The position numbers and the translations under genes are program-made. This document shows, piece after piece, positions 7,368 through 17,300 of a DNA stretch of 53,596 bases (positions within the stretch are counted from its first letter, which is position 1; each line of letters begins with the position of its first letter). The stretch is from Fibrobacterota bacterium (GTDB taxonomy: Bacteria; Fibrobacterota; Fibrobacteria; UBA5070). The stretch lies in NCBI GenBank assembly GCA_016715065.1, contig JADKBN010000025.1:1-53596 (forward strand), given 5' to 3'. The notes beneath the pieces were generated by a model that worked only from the letters and a program-made list of their open reading frames with translations, searched no databases and had not been told where the DNA came from.

Positions 7368-10300
7368 ATGTCCATCCAGGTCCAGTTGAACCACGTCACT
7401 ACCTACCGCTACGACCGCCCCGTTTCCCTCGGACCCCAAGTGGTCCGGTTGCGACCGGCGGCGCATTGTCGCACACCCATCCTCGGCTACTCCCTGAAGG
7501 TGGACCCCACCGACCACTTCCAGAACTGGCAACAAGACCCGTTCGGGAACTTCCTCGCCCGGCTGGTGTTTCCGGAAAAGGTGAAGGAATTCCGGGTGGC
7601 GGTGAGCCTCACGGTGGATCTGGTCGTGGTCAATCCTTTTGATTTTTTCCTGGAAGAGGGATTTCGCAACTTCCCCTTCCGCTACGGAAAGGATTTGTTG
7701 CAGGAGCTTTCGCCGTGTTTGGAATCGACTTCCACCAGCCCGTTGGTGGAAGCGCTCATGGCCAAGATCGATCTGACCAGCCGTGCCACGGTGGATTTCC
7801 TGGTGGAACTGAACCAATTGATCAACCAGCGGGTCAAGTATCTGATCCGCATGGAGCCTGGCGTGCAGACGCCGGAAGAAACCCTGGCCAAGGGCTCGGG
7901 GTCGTGCCGCGATTCGGCTTGGCTGTTGGTCCATGTACTGCGCAGATTGGGATTGGCGGCGCGGTTTGTTTCGGGATACCTGATCCAGCTTGCACCGGAC
8001 CGGAAAAGCCTGGATGGCCCCTCCGGCCCGGAAGTGGATTTCACCGACCTCCACGCCTGGTGCGAGGTCTATCTGCCGGGAGCGGGTTGGGTGGGACTGG
8101 ACCCCACGTCCGGCTTGATGGCCGGCGAGGGACATATCCCGTTGGCTGCCTCGCCATCGCCATCGGCGGCGGCGGCGATCTCCGGCGGAGTGGAAAAGTG
8201 CGAGACGGAATTCGACGTCAAGATGGAGGTGGTGCGTCTGCCCGAGGCGCCTCGTTCCACGCGCCCCTACGACGAAGACACCTGGCTGGAGATCGACCGG
8301 CTGGGCAAGGCGGTGGACCAGAGGCTGAAAGATGGCGACGTGCGCCTGACCATGGGGGGCGAGCCCACCTTCGTTTCGGTCGACGACTTCGACGGACCCG
8401 AATGGAACACCGAGGCGCTGGGGGAGAACAAACGAAAGCTCGCCCATGAACTTCTGGTGAAGTTGCGCGGGAAGTATTCCAAGGATGGGGTCCTGCACCA
8501 CGGCCAAGGAAAGCTCTATCCCGGCGAAAGCCTGCCGCGCTGGGCCTACCGCTGCGTGTGGCGGGAAGACGGCGAACCCCTCTGGGAAGATGCCGACCTC
8601 ATCGCGGACGAACGCAGCCCCAAAGACTGGACGGATTCCGACATCCAGGGATTCCTGGCGACCCTCTCCCGCCAGCTGGGAGTGGATTCCTCCCATGCCC
8701 TGGCCGGCTACGAGGATGCCTTCTACTGGCTGTGGAAGGAACGGCGCCTGCCGGTGAACGTGGATCCCCACGAATCGAACCTGTCCGATCCGGAGGAGCG
8801 CGAACGGATCGCCCGGGTGTTCGACCAGGGGTTGGACAAGGTGGTGGGGTATGCGCTGCCATTACGCATCCGTGACGGAATCTGGCAATCGGGCCCCTGG
8901 ACCCTGCGCCGCGAGCTTCTGTACCTGCTGCCTGGCGATTCGCCCATGGGATACCGTCTGCCCTTGGATGGCTTGCCCTGGGCGGACCCGAACACGATCC
9001 GAGTGGATCCGCCCGTGGATCCCACTGTGGCCAGGGGAGCCTTGCCTCCGCGGCGCCAGTCGCGCACTGGCCTTGCCACCTCGAAAGGACCAACGGAAGC
9101 GAAGACTCCCGCGGAAATGGTCCGCACCGCGTTGTGCCTGGAAGCCCGCAACGGCATGCTCCACGTGTTCCTGCCGCCGGTGAGCCGTGGCGAAGATTGG
9201 GTGGAATTGGTGGCCGCCATCGAAACCACCGCCGCCGCCACGGGCATGCCGGTGCGGTTGGAAGGATATCCGCCCCCGTGGGATCCGCGCCTGACCAGCT
9301 TCGCGATCACTCCGGACCCCGGCGTGATCGAGGTGAACGTGCACCCTTCCGCCAGTTGGGATGAGCTGCGCGACCGCACCACCACCTTGTACGAAGAAGC
9401 CCGCTCGACGCGCCTTTGCACGGAAAAGTTCCTGGTCGACGGCCGCCTCGCCGGCACCGGCGGTGGAAACCACATCACCCTGGGCGGCCGCACGCCCATC
9501 GACAGCCCGTTCTTGCGCCGGCCGGACGTGCTGGCGAGCCTGTTGGGCTACTGGATGGCCCATCCGTCGCTGTCGTATGTCTTCTCCGGGATGTTCGTGG
9601 GTCCCACCAGCCAGGCGCCACGCGTGGACGAGGCCCGGTCGGACGCCACCCACGAGCTGGATCTGGCGTTGCGACAGATTCCGTCCATCGCGGGCATGCC
9701 GCCCTGGATGGTCGACCGCGTCCTGCGCAACGTCCTGGTGGATTCCACCGGGAACACCCACCGCTCCGAGTTTTGCATCGACAAGCTGTTCTCGCCGGAT
9801 TCGACCACCGGGAGATTGGGCCTGGTGGAGCTGCGCGCCTTCGAGATGCCGCCCCACGAGCGCATGAGCCTGGTGCAACAGCTCCTGGTGCGCTCCTTGG
9901 TGGCCCGCTTTTGGGATGCCCCTTGGAGGGAGAAGGTCCCGCGCTGGAACAACATCCTGCACGACCGCTTCGCCTTGCCGCACTTCCTGGAGCAGGACCT
10001 GGGCGAAATCTGCCGTGACTTGACGGAATCCGGAATGCCTTTTCCGATGGAGTGGTTCCGGCCGCATCTGGAATTCCGCTTCCCGCGCCAGGGTGGCTTC
10101 GTCCACGAAGGGGTGGATGTGGAGATCCGCACGGCCATCGAGCCCTGGCATGTGCTGGGCGAAGAGGCCACCGGCACCGGGACGGCGCGCTACGTCGACA
10201 GTTCCTTGGAGCGCTTGCAGGTGAAAGTGTCGCACCTCACGCCGGGTCGCCACGAAGTGCTGTGCAACGGCGTGCGTTTGCCGCTGGCGGCCACGGGCGT

Positions 10301-10622
10301 GGAGGGACAATCGGTTTGCGGCGTGCGTTTTCGCGCCTGGAATCCGCCTTCCGCGCTCCATCCCACCGTGGGAATACACGGTCCATTGGTCTTCGATCTG
10401 TTCGATCGCTGGAGCCAGAGGGCGATACGCGGACTCACCTACCATGTCATGCATCCGGGTGGCAGGGCCTACGAAGGAAACCCGATCAACGAAAACGAGG
10501 CATCGTCGAGGAGATTCGAACGCATCCAGCCGTGGAGCCGGACCACCGGCCGAGTGGAACCGAAGGAAGCCCAGTCGCAACCTGAATTTCCGCTGACGCT
10601 GGATCTTCGGTGGAATCGCTGA
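7368..10622 (+). CDS. Transglutaminase-like / DUF2126 protein, 1084 aa
   Basis: A fusion of a bacterial transglutaminase module (COG1305) and DUF2126 (COG4196), a combination found almost only in alpha-E/ATP-grasp clusters. Residues 1-80 are the beta-rich N domain (QVQLNHVTTYRYDRPV). The papain-like core shows Cys180 (GSGSCRDSAW), His229 (DLHAWCEVY) and Asp245 (GLDPTSG), a complete triad. DUF2126 occupies about 300-1084 with MGGEPTFVS, GGGNHITLGG and the EMPPHERMSL motif. The family is predicted to hydrolyse or transfer amide bonds of the peptide made by the ligases; this is not experimentally settled. The start is chosen at ATG 7368 because the family begins with this strand. The next gene follows closely. 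Confidence 0.9.
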   Translation: MSIQVQLNHVTTYRYDRPVSLGPQVVRLRPAAHCRTPILGYSLKVDPTDHFQNWQQDPFGNFLARLVFPEKVKEFRVAVSLTVDLVVVNPFDFFLEEGFRNFPFRYGKDLLQELSPCLESTSTSPLVEALMAKIDLTSRATVDFLVELNQLINQRVKYLIRMEPGVQTPEETLAKGSGSCRDSAWLLVHVLRRLGLAARFVSGYLIQLAPDRKSLDGPSGPEVDFTDLHAWCEVYLPGAGWVGLDPTSGLMAGEGHIPLAASPSPSAAAAISGGVEKCETEFDVKMEVVRLPEAPRSTRPYDEDTWLEIDRLGKAVDQRLKDGDVRLTMGGEPTFVSVDDFDGPEWNTEALGENKRKLAHELLVKLRGKYSKDGVLHHGQGKLYPGESLPRWAYRCVWREDGEPLWEDADLIADERSPKDWTDSDIQGFLATLSRQLGVDSSHALAGYEDAFYWLWKERRLPVNVDPHESNLSDPEERERIARVFDQGLDKVVGYALPLRIRDGIWQSGPWTLRRELLYLLPGDSPMGYRLPLDGLPWADPNTIRVDPPVDPTVARGALPPRRQSRTGLATSKGPTEAKTPAEMVRTALCLEARNGMLHVFLPPVSRGEDWVELVAAIETTAAATGMPVRLEGYPPPWDPRLTSFAITPDPGVIEVNVHPSASWDELRDRTTTLYEEARSTRLCTEKFLVDGRLAGTGGGNHITLGGRTPIDSPFLRRPDVLASLLGYWMAHPSLSYVFSGMFVGPTSQAPRVDEARSDATHELDLALRQIPSIAGMPPWMVDRVLRNVLVDSTGNTHRSEFCIDKLFSPDSTTGRLGLVELRAFEMPPHERMSLVQQLLVRSLVARFWDAPWREKVPRWNNILHDRFALPHFLEQDLGEICRDLTESGMPFPMEWFRPHLEFRFPRQGGFVHEGVDVEIRTAIEPWHVLGEEATGTGTARYVDSSLERLQVKVSHLTPGRHEVLCNGVRLPLAATGVEGQSVCGVRFRAWNPPSALHPTVGIHGPLVFDLFDRWSQRAIRGLTYHVMHPGGRAYEGNPINENEASSRRFERIQPWSRTTGRVEPKEAQSQPEFPLTLDLRWNR

Positions 10623-10648
10623 CGAGGATTGCACCTTTGGCACCATCA

Positions 10649-13177
10649 ATGATGGATCCATCGGCCACAGACCGCACCGTCGCGGGCATGATCGCGCAGA
10701 CTCGTTCCTTGGCGGGGGTCTACAACGAGATGCGCCCGGACGAGGCCGAGCCCCATCCGGCTTGGCAGCGGTACTTCGAGTGCCTTGGCGCCATGAAGGT
10801 GGAAGAACTTTCCGCACGCTGGGAGGATGCCCGGCGACTGTTGCGGGAAAACGGGGTTTCCTACAACGTCTACGCCGACCCTCGCGGTGCCGACCGTCCT
10901 TGGCAGTTGGACGCCATCCCCCAGCCCATGCTGGAAGAGGAGTGGCAATATCTGTCCAAGGGGGTGGACCAGCGGGCGCGCGTGCTGGAGGCGCTGCTGG
11001 CCGACATCTACGGACCGCAACGCACCTTGCTGGACGGGATCATTCCCGCCGCATTGGTGCACGCCAATCCCGGATTCCTGTTTCCGTTGCACGGGACCCT
11101 GCCCAAGGGTGGATGGCTCCATTCGTACGCCTGCGAATTGGCGCGCGACCTGGATGGACGCTGGACGGTGATCGCCGACCGCACCCAGGCACCTGCCGGG
11201 GCGGGCTACGTGCTGGAAAACCGCATCGCGATGTCGCGTGCGTTTCCGGAAGTCTACCGTGCCGCCAGGGTGCGCCGGCTGGCCCACCATTTCGCGAAGG
11301 TGCGCCGCTACCTGCAGACCGTGGGTGGTCGGGACAATCCGCATGTGGTCCTGCTCACGCCGGGTCCGTTCAGCGAGACGTATTTCGAACACGCCTACAT
11401 CAGCCGGTACCTGGGATTCACGCTGGCCGAAGGCGGCGACCTGGCCGTGCGCGACGAGAGGGTCTTCCTGAAGACCTTGGCCGGATTGCAGCAGGTGGAC
11501 GTGATCCTGCGGCGAATGGATGACGATTTCTGTGATCCACTGGAATTGCGCGGAGAATCCGGGATCGGCGTGCCCGGCCTGGTGCAGGCGGTCCGCGCGG
11601 GCAATGTGGTCGTGGCCAACGCGATGGGGTCGGGCGCGGTGGAAGGGGCGGCGTTTCTGGGGTACATCCCGGAACTCTGCCGCTGCCTGCTGGGCGAAGA
11701 GCCCATCCTGCCCTCCGTGGAAAGCATCTGGTGCGGAGAGTCGGGCGCGATCGACCGGGCCGTGGCGGCCATGGAGGACATGGTCTTGAAGCCGTCCTTT
11801 CCATCCATGCGGGCCGAGCCGGTCTTTGGCGACCGGTTGGGCGAGCAAGGCAGACAAATCATGTCCGAGCGGATCGGACGCGACCCCGAGGCCTGGACAG
11901 CGCAGGGACTCGTTCCCATGTCCGGTACGGTGGAATGGTCGGGGAGCCATTTCCGATCGCGTGCCATGGCGCTGCGGCTGTACGCCTGTCGCACCGAAGA
12001 CGGATTCGACGTCCTATCGGGCGGATTGGCGCGGGTGTCGGGTGAACCGGGACGCGCCAACATCGCCTTGCGGGCGGGCGGTGGTTCCAAGGATCTGTGG
12101 ATCATGTCGCGCGAGGCGGTCTCCGAGGTCAGCTTGCTGCCGGGCGGAAAGCCATTGGACACGTTCCGTCGATCGGGGATCGACGTTCCCTCGCGCGTGG
12201 CCGACAACCTCTTTTGGCTCGGACGCTACCAGGAACGGGCGGAAGGCATCTCGCGCTTGTCGCGCGTGGCGCTGGCCCGGCTTTCCGGCGAAAGCGGCCC
12301 CTTGGAAGCGGGCGAGCTCGGGCTGGTGATGGCTGCCATGCGCAGCATGGGAATCCTGGGAACGGATCCACCGTCGGGACGGTATGGAGTGGAAGGCGCC
12401 GAGCACGAAGTGGTGGCCTCCGTGTTCCGTTCGGAACGCCCCATGGGGTTGCAGCAGACACTTTCTGCCTTGCACCAGGCGGGTTTCCAGGTGCGCGATC
12501 GCGTGTCCAACGACACATGGCGGATCCTGCACCATCTGGGTCGCGATTTTTCCACCGGTCGCAAGGGCGGTTCTTCCACTGTTGGAGAGGTGCTGGGACT
12601 GTTGGATTCGCTCCTGCTCCATCTGTCCGCTCTGGCCGGCATGGCCAAGGAGAACACCACCCGCGGTCTGGGTTGGCGGTTCCTCGACCTGGGTCGGCGA
12701 TTGGAACGATGCCAGTTCACCTTGGACCTGATCGACGTGCTGGACGGCGCCTCCGCCGATGGTCGACAGGGACTGGAAGCGGTCCTGGAAATCCTGGACA
12801 GTTCGATCACCTACCGCAGCCGGTACTTCGCGGAACTGCGTTTCGCGCAGAGCATGGACCTGATCCTGGTGGACGAGACCAACCCGCGATCGCTGCTGTT
12901 CCAGATGATGGCGGTGCAAAGGCACCTGGACGCCTTGCCGCGCCTGCAGGACAACCCGTTTCCGCGCAAGGACCAGGCGCTGACCATCCAGGCGGTGACG
13001 GATTTGCGGCTGCTGGATTTCACGGCCATCGCCCGCGATCCGGAAGGAAACGAGCGCGAGCGTCTGATGGACCTGCTTTCCCGCATGCGCAAGGATCTGC
13101 CGGTCATCACCGACTGCCTGACGCGCGCATGGCTCTCGCACGCCGAAACCACCCGACAACTCGCGCGGGGTGGATGA
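10649..13177 (+). CDS. Fused circularly permuted ATP-grasp / alpha-E protein, about 842 aa
   Basis: A natural fusion of the two functions encoded separately at 4667-7177. The N-terminal half is ATP-grasp type 2, with VSYNVYADP, LLADIYGPQ, YVLENRIAMSRAFPE, LLTPGPFSETYFEHAYISRYLG, LRRMDDDFCDP and GGGSKDLWIM. The alpha-E half begins at SRVADNLFWLGRYQERAE, about residue 515, and runs to the end. ATG 10649 is preferred. A GTG at 10610, overlapping the preceding stop by 13 bases, would add 13 residues; neither has a convincing ribosome site. The gene ends in a 4-base ATGA overlap with the next one. No frameshift is needed. Confidence 0.9.
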   Translation: MMDPSATDRTVAGMIAQTRSLAGVYNEMRPDEAEPHPAWQRYFECLGAMKVEELSARWEDARRLLRENGVSYNVYADPRGADRPWQLDAIPQPMLEEEWQYLSKGVDQRARVLEALLADIYGPQRTLLDGIIPAALVHANPGFLFPLHGTLPKGGWLHSYACELARDLDGRWTVIADRTQAPAGAGYVLENRIAMSRAFPEVYRAARVRRLAHHFAKVRRYLQTVGGRDNPHVVLLTPGPFSETYFEHAYISRYLGFTLAEGGDLAVRDERVFLKTLAGLQQVDVILRRMDDDFCDPLELRGESGIGVPGLVQAVRAGNVVVANAMGSGAVEGAAFLGYIPELCRCLLGEEPILPSVESIWCGESGAIDRAVAAMEDMVLKPSFPSMRAEPVFGDRLGEQGRQIMSERIGRDPEAWTAQGLVPMSGTVEWSGSHFRSRAMALRLYACRTEDGFDVLSGGLARVSGEPGRANIALRAGGGSKDLWIMSREAVSEVSLLPGGKPLDTFRRSGIDVPSRVADNLFWLGRYQERAEGISRLSRVALARLSGESGPLEAGELGLVMAAMRSMGILGTDPPSGRYGVEGAEHEVVASVFRSERPMGLQQTLSALHQAGFQVRDRVSNDTWRILHHLGRDFSTGRKGGSSTVGEVLGLLDSLLLHLSALAGMAKENTTRGLGWRFLDLGRRLERCQFTLDLIDVLDGASADGRQGLEAVLEILDSSITYRSRYFAELRFAQSMDLILVDETNPRSLLFQMMAVQRHLDALPRLQDNPFPRKDQALTIQAVTDLRLLDFTAIARDPEGNERERLMDLLSRMRKDLPVITDCLTRAWLSHAETTRQLARGG

Positions 13178-14052
13178 TGCTGTACCGCGTGCGCCACCAG
13201 ACGGTCTACACCTACGAGGATCCGGTCCAGCTTTCCCACAACCTGGCGCACCTTTGCCCGATGGAACGCCCGTTCCAGAAAGTGGAGTCGTTCAAGCTGG
13301 AGGTGGAGCCGGAGCCCGCCGTGGCTACCATGCGCGAAGACGCGTGGGGGAACCGCTCGCACTTTTTGCTGGTGCAGGAAGCCCACCGGGAATTTCGCAT
13401 CGTGGCGACCTCGATGGTCCGTGTGGAAAGCCTGGATCCCATCGATCCCGAGGCGACCTCCTCGTGGGAAGATGTGGCGTCGCGCGTGCGAAACCGTCCC
13501 GTGGGCAGGGATGTCCATCCCGCCCAATTTCGCCATGCCTCACCGTTCGTGCCCATGCTCGCGGTGGCGCGCGAGTACGCGCTGGAAAGCTTTCCGGAAG
13601 GCCAGCCCGTGATGGTTGGCGCGATGGACCTCATGGGCCGTGTCTACCGGCAGTTCCGCTACGACCCCGAAGCCACGACGGTCGCCACTCCCTTGGCGGA
13701 AGTGTTCGAAAAGCGCCGTGGCGTCTGCCAGGATTTCTCCCACGCCATGATCGGCTCTTTGCGGTCTTTGGGGATTCCCGCCCGCTATGTTTCCGGTTAC
13801 CTGGAAACCCGTCCGCCCCCGGGCAAGCCGCGATTGATCGGGGCTGACGCCTCCCATGCGTGGGTGCAGGTGTGGTGCCCGGAAACAGGCTGGGTGGACC
13901 TGGACCCCACCAACGATGTCGCGCCCTCCCAACGGCACATCACGGTGGCCATCGGCCGCGATTTCGGCGACGTGACCCCGCTCAAGGGGCTGCTGCTGGG
14001 CGGTGGCGGACAAAAAGTGCGCGTCTCCGTGGACGTGGAGCCGCTGGGATAA
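13174..14052 (+). CDS. Transglutaminase-like cysteine peptidase (COG1305), 292 aa
   Basis: A stand-alone bacterial transglutaminase-like protein. It has the N-terminal domain (MLYRVRHQTVYTYEDPVQLSHN) and a complete triad: Cys185 (RGVCQDFSHAM), His228 (ASHAWVQVW) and Asp244 (DLDPTND). These enzymes cleave or exchange amide bonds. In this neighbourhood it is expected to process the product of the ATP-grasp ligases or attach it to a target. No signal peptide is seen, so it is likely cytoplasmic. Translation is coupled to the upstream gene through ATGA at 13174. It is the last gene of the plus-strand operon. Confidence 0.92.
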   Translation: MMLYRVRHQTVYTYEDPVQLSHNLAHLCPMERPFQKVESFKLEVEPEPAVATMREDAWGNRSHFLLVQEAHREFRIVATSMVRVESLDPIDPEATSSWEDVASRVRNRPVGRDVHPAQFRHASPFVPMLAVAREYALESFPEGQPVMVGAMDLMGRVYRQFRYDPEATTVATPLAEVFEKRRGVCQDFSHAMIGSLRSLGIPARYVSGYLETRPPPGKPRLIGADASHAWVQVWCPETGWVDLDPTNDVAPSQRHITVAIGRDFGDVTPLKGLLLGGGGQKVRVSVDVEPLG

Positions 14053-14130
14053 ATTGATGTCCAGGGAACAATGCGACTAACCTCGCCCTTGGCGCTTAAA
14101 GCTCCCAACCGAAGCCCCAATTGCCGCAGT

Positions 14131-14211
14131 TGTCGAGACGCCCATTTCATGGGCTGGCACCAGAGGTGCCCCGCCAAACATTTAGTGCCGCAGCGGTCCT
14201 CAGGACGAACG
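14131..14211 (-). repeat. Long-loop copy of the palindromic repeat family
   Basis: On the minus strand this starts CGTTCGTCCTGAGGA and ends GCGTCTCGAC, the same arms as the copies at 14255, 23268 and 23361. Its centre is expanded and holds two perfect hairpins: GCCCATTTCATGGGC (14140-14154) and GGCACCAGAGGTGCC (14156-14170). The rest of the 14053-14322 gap shows no gene. Confidence 0.55.
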
Positions 14212-14254
14212 ATTGGTAAGCGATCGTTGTGAATTGCGATGTTAGGAAATGGAA

Positions 14255-14310
14255 GATTTCCGTTCGTCCTGAGGAGCGGCTTTGCCGCGTCTCGAAGGGC
14301 GGCGGAAATC
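14255..14310 (+). repeat. Palindromic repeat, copy A
   Basis: Outer arms GATTTCCG and CGGAAATC enclose CGTCCT/AGGGCG, GAG/CTC and an inner stem GCGGC-TTT-GCCGC. It lies 12 bases past the stop of the fourth macroglobulin gene, the same position as copy B after the second one. There is no T-tract. Confidence 0.7.
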
Positions 14311-14322
14311 GCTAATCGGATT

Positions 14323-17300
14323 TCACTGTGCGATCTTGACCCGATCGCCGATCCATCGAGCGCGCAGGGCGCCGTCGTAGAGGGCTTCCACGGACACCTC
14401 GGGACCTCGGTAGGATCCTTCCTGCAAGGCGCGCAGCGGGATGTGCAGGATGGTTTCCTTGCCGTCGGCGAGGTCCAAGTGGTGCACCACGCGATCGGCG
14501 CGGACTTCCACGAACTTGAACCCCGGCTTGAGTCCGGAGAGCAGTTCGCGCCGGACGGACCATCCTGCCGGAATCCAGGCGGTGGCGGCAATGTCTGTCA
14601 GATTCTGACCCGAATTGTTGTGGACGCGGATCTCCCATTCGAAGGAACTTCCTTCGCGCAGGGGCGACTCGCCTTTGCCGGAGTCCGTACGCAGGATTCT
14701 TGACTGGATGACGAATCCGGAATCGCCTGGCGCGTCCCAGGTGGTCCGGATGCCGCTCTGGTGGAGCTGGGCTCGGAAGTTCGCCTTTCGATCGGTGGTG
14801 CGCAGCTGGAGGGTGTCGCCGAGTGGCGCGATCCTCCAAGAGGCGCTGCCGCCCTTCACGGAAATGGATTGCCATTTTCCGTGATCCATGCGCCACTGCA
14901 AGTTTGAGACGGTGGGGTTCGATGCGGTTTTGGAAGCCTTCGCCAGGCCCAAGAACAACGAGCCCTTCTCCTGGGTGGAAAGCCATGTCTGGTTTTCCAG
15001 ATCGCGTCCGATATGTTCGAGCAGGCTGTCTGCCGAACGCGTGGCGGAAAGGGCGACCATCGCGTCCAGGGCCCAGGCGCGGCTGCGCAATCTGGATCCC
15101 ATGCCTCGCCGGAATGTGGGCGAGAGGGAATCGGGGATGGTCCCGATCCGCGCGACCTGCGCCTTGGCGAGAGCCACATCGCCACGGAGGTGCCAAGCGG
15201 AAGCCAGAATCCATCTGGCCTCGCGGGAGAGGTTCAGCCGGGAAAGCGAATCCAGCGCCAACGAATCGGACGTGGCTAGGTGTTTCGCTGGCCCGTTGCC
15301 GATCCTGCCAAGAAACGCGATTCGCCAAAGCTCCTCGGTGGGGTCGGGGAGTCGAACGTTTTGGAGGGCGGCCGCCAAGTGGAGCATCAAGTCGGAGGGG
15401 ACAAAATGGTCGGTTTGCTTTGCCTCCAGGAGAAACCGCCCCGCCCATAGGGAAGCAAACGGGTGGTCTTCTCCGCCGCGGGCCCAGAGCGAGAGCATCC
15501 CGGAAGGGTTGACGAAGCGAGAGAGGTGCGCGATGGCGTCGTCGACATGGGAAGACGCTTTCTGGCGCGAGGCTTTGTCCAGGGAAGGAAACAGCCGATC
15601 CAGGAACAGCTGGGGCATGGCGATGGAGACGGTCTGTTCCAGGCAGCCATGGGGATAGGCCAGCAAATCGGACCGCATCCGGTCCAGCCCGAGGATTCCC
15701 CCGGTGGACACCTCCACCCGGCATTGCTGGAGGGAATCGGAAAACCCTCTGTCCACTGCGAAAGCGGCTTGTCCGTCGCGGCTCGTCCGGCTCTGGGCAC
15801 GACTGGACCAATTTCTGTCGTCCATGATGTCCAGACGATTGGGGATCCCGATGCTGTCCTTGCCCTGTTGGACCTCCGCTTCCACCCAGGCACTGCCGGG
15901 ATCGCGTCCCGCCACAAGAGGTGTGCGGGCGAAGAATGCTCCGGAAGAATCGAAGCGGGCGGTCTTGGACGTGTCGAGGTTCGCCACGGAGCCCCATGTC
16001 CGGATCCGAAGTCGGCCCGCGTCCCGGGAGGCCGACCACGATCGAACCAGGGCCATGGTGGTGTCTCCTGGCGACAGAATTTGGGGAGTGGAAAGGATCG
16101 CTTCGAGAGGAGCGCGGGAGTGGATCGCGGTGTCGCCAACGTACACCTCGCGACCGGCGGAGGCCACCACGCGCAAGCGCACTTGTCCGAGAAAGGCGGG
16201 GATAGGAATGGAAAGGTCCATTCGATCTTGTGGAAGTGGAGTCGGCGCGGAAATCCAGGCGAGAGGCTCGGCTAGGAGCCGAGGAGGGTCTTTGAGGGAA
16301 ACCTTGCCTCGTGTGGCAACACCATTGCCGCTTCCTCCGGCTCCCAGCGCCATTTTTCCTTGGCGCTTTCCGCCGGACCCTCCCCGATCGAAAAGATTCG
16401 GTTCGGTGGAGCAGGTGCCCCAGGAATCCAGGGCATAGGGCCTGTTTCTCCAGCCCGTCGCGTCCCACCAACTGAACTCTGAAGTTTCCGGGGTTTCGAA
16501 GACCTGCATCGGGTCGGACATGGAAAACGCATCCAGATCCAAAACTCCCTGATCGATGGCGGACAGGACGAAGATGCCTTGACGGCGCGATGGATTGAGG
16601 ATGGTGACCTGGGCGTTGGACCGAGGGTGGAAGACGGAATCCGGTTGAATATGGACGATGAAGGAATCCTGTTTGCGAAGAATCTCGAAATGACGGGAAT
16701 CTGCCGCAACCCAAGAAGGATCCGATTCTTGTCGTTGCATGCGAAGGACCACCACGTCCACGCCGGGAAACCAGGTGGAGTCGGTGGGGACCTTCCAGCG
16801 GTTGGTTCCCGGCCTCTGCAGCCGATGCTCGCGCCGAAGGATCCGGGAGCCTTGGATGGCCTGGATCCAGGCAAGGCCGCCAGATGGTGATTCCCAACGG
16901 ATTTCCAGGGAATCTCCTTCTTGGAGGCGACGAGGAGAAAGCTCGGAATTGAGTTCCAGCGTATCCTGGTGAGGATCGAGCCGATCGGGCCCGGATGGGT
17001 ACCAGTGCTGGGACCAGGCGAATCGGCCGGTATACTGCACCGATGCGCCGAGGGCGGATCCCACGCACTGGTTGGTTTCCGCCGCGCATGCGCTCAGGCT
17101 CATCGCGTAGACAAGAGTTGTATCCGTGAAGCGCTTTTTGAGGACGGAAATCGGCAGACTCAAGGTGTCGCCGGAGGCCTTGCGGATCGTGAGAAGAGTT
17201 TCCGGTCCCCAGACCAAGCGAAGATCCAAAGGCACTCCAACGACTTGCCTTCCGTTGGAGTCGTGCCAGGTGGTGGCCACCTGGGAAAGAGTGTCGGAAA

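Noticed and set aside
6098..7642. A 514-codon open frame on the plus strand opposite the ATP-grasp gene
   Set aside because: It is rich in His/Val/Gly, the usual antisense shadow of a high-GC gene, and the minus-strand ATP-grasp family sequence explains the region fully.
8862..10817. A 651-codon open frame on the minus strand opposite the transglutaminase/DUF2126 gene
   Set aside because: It has no domain-like content, and the plus strand encodes a complete, well-recognised protein.
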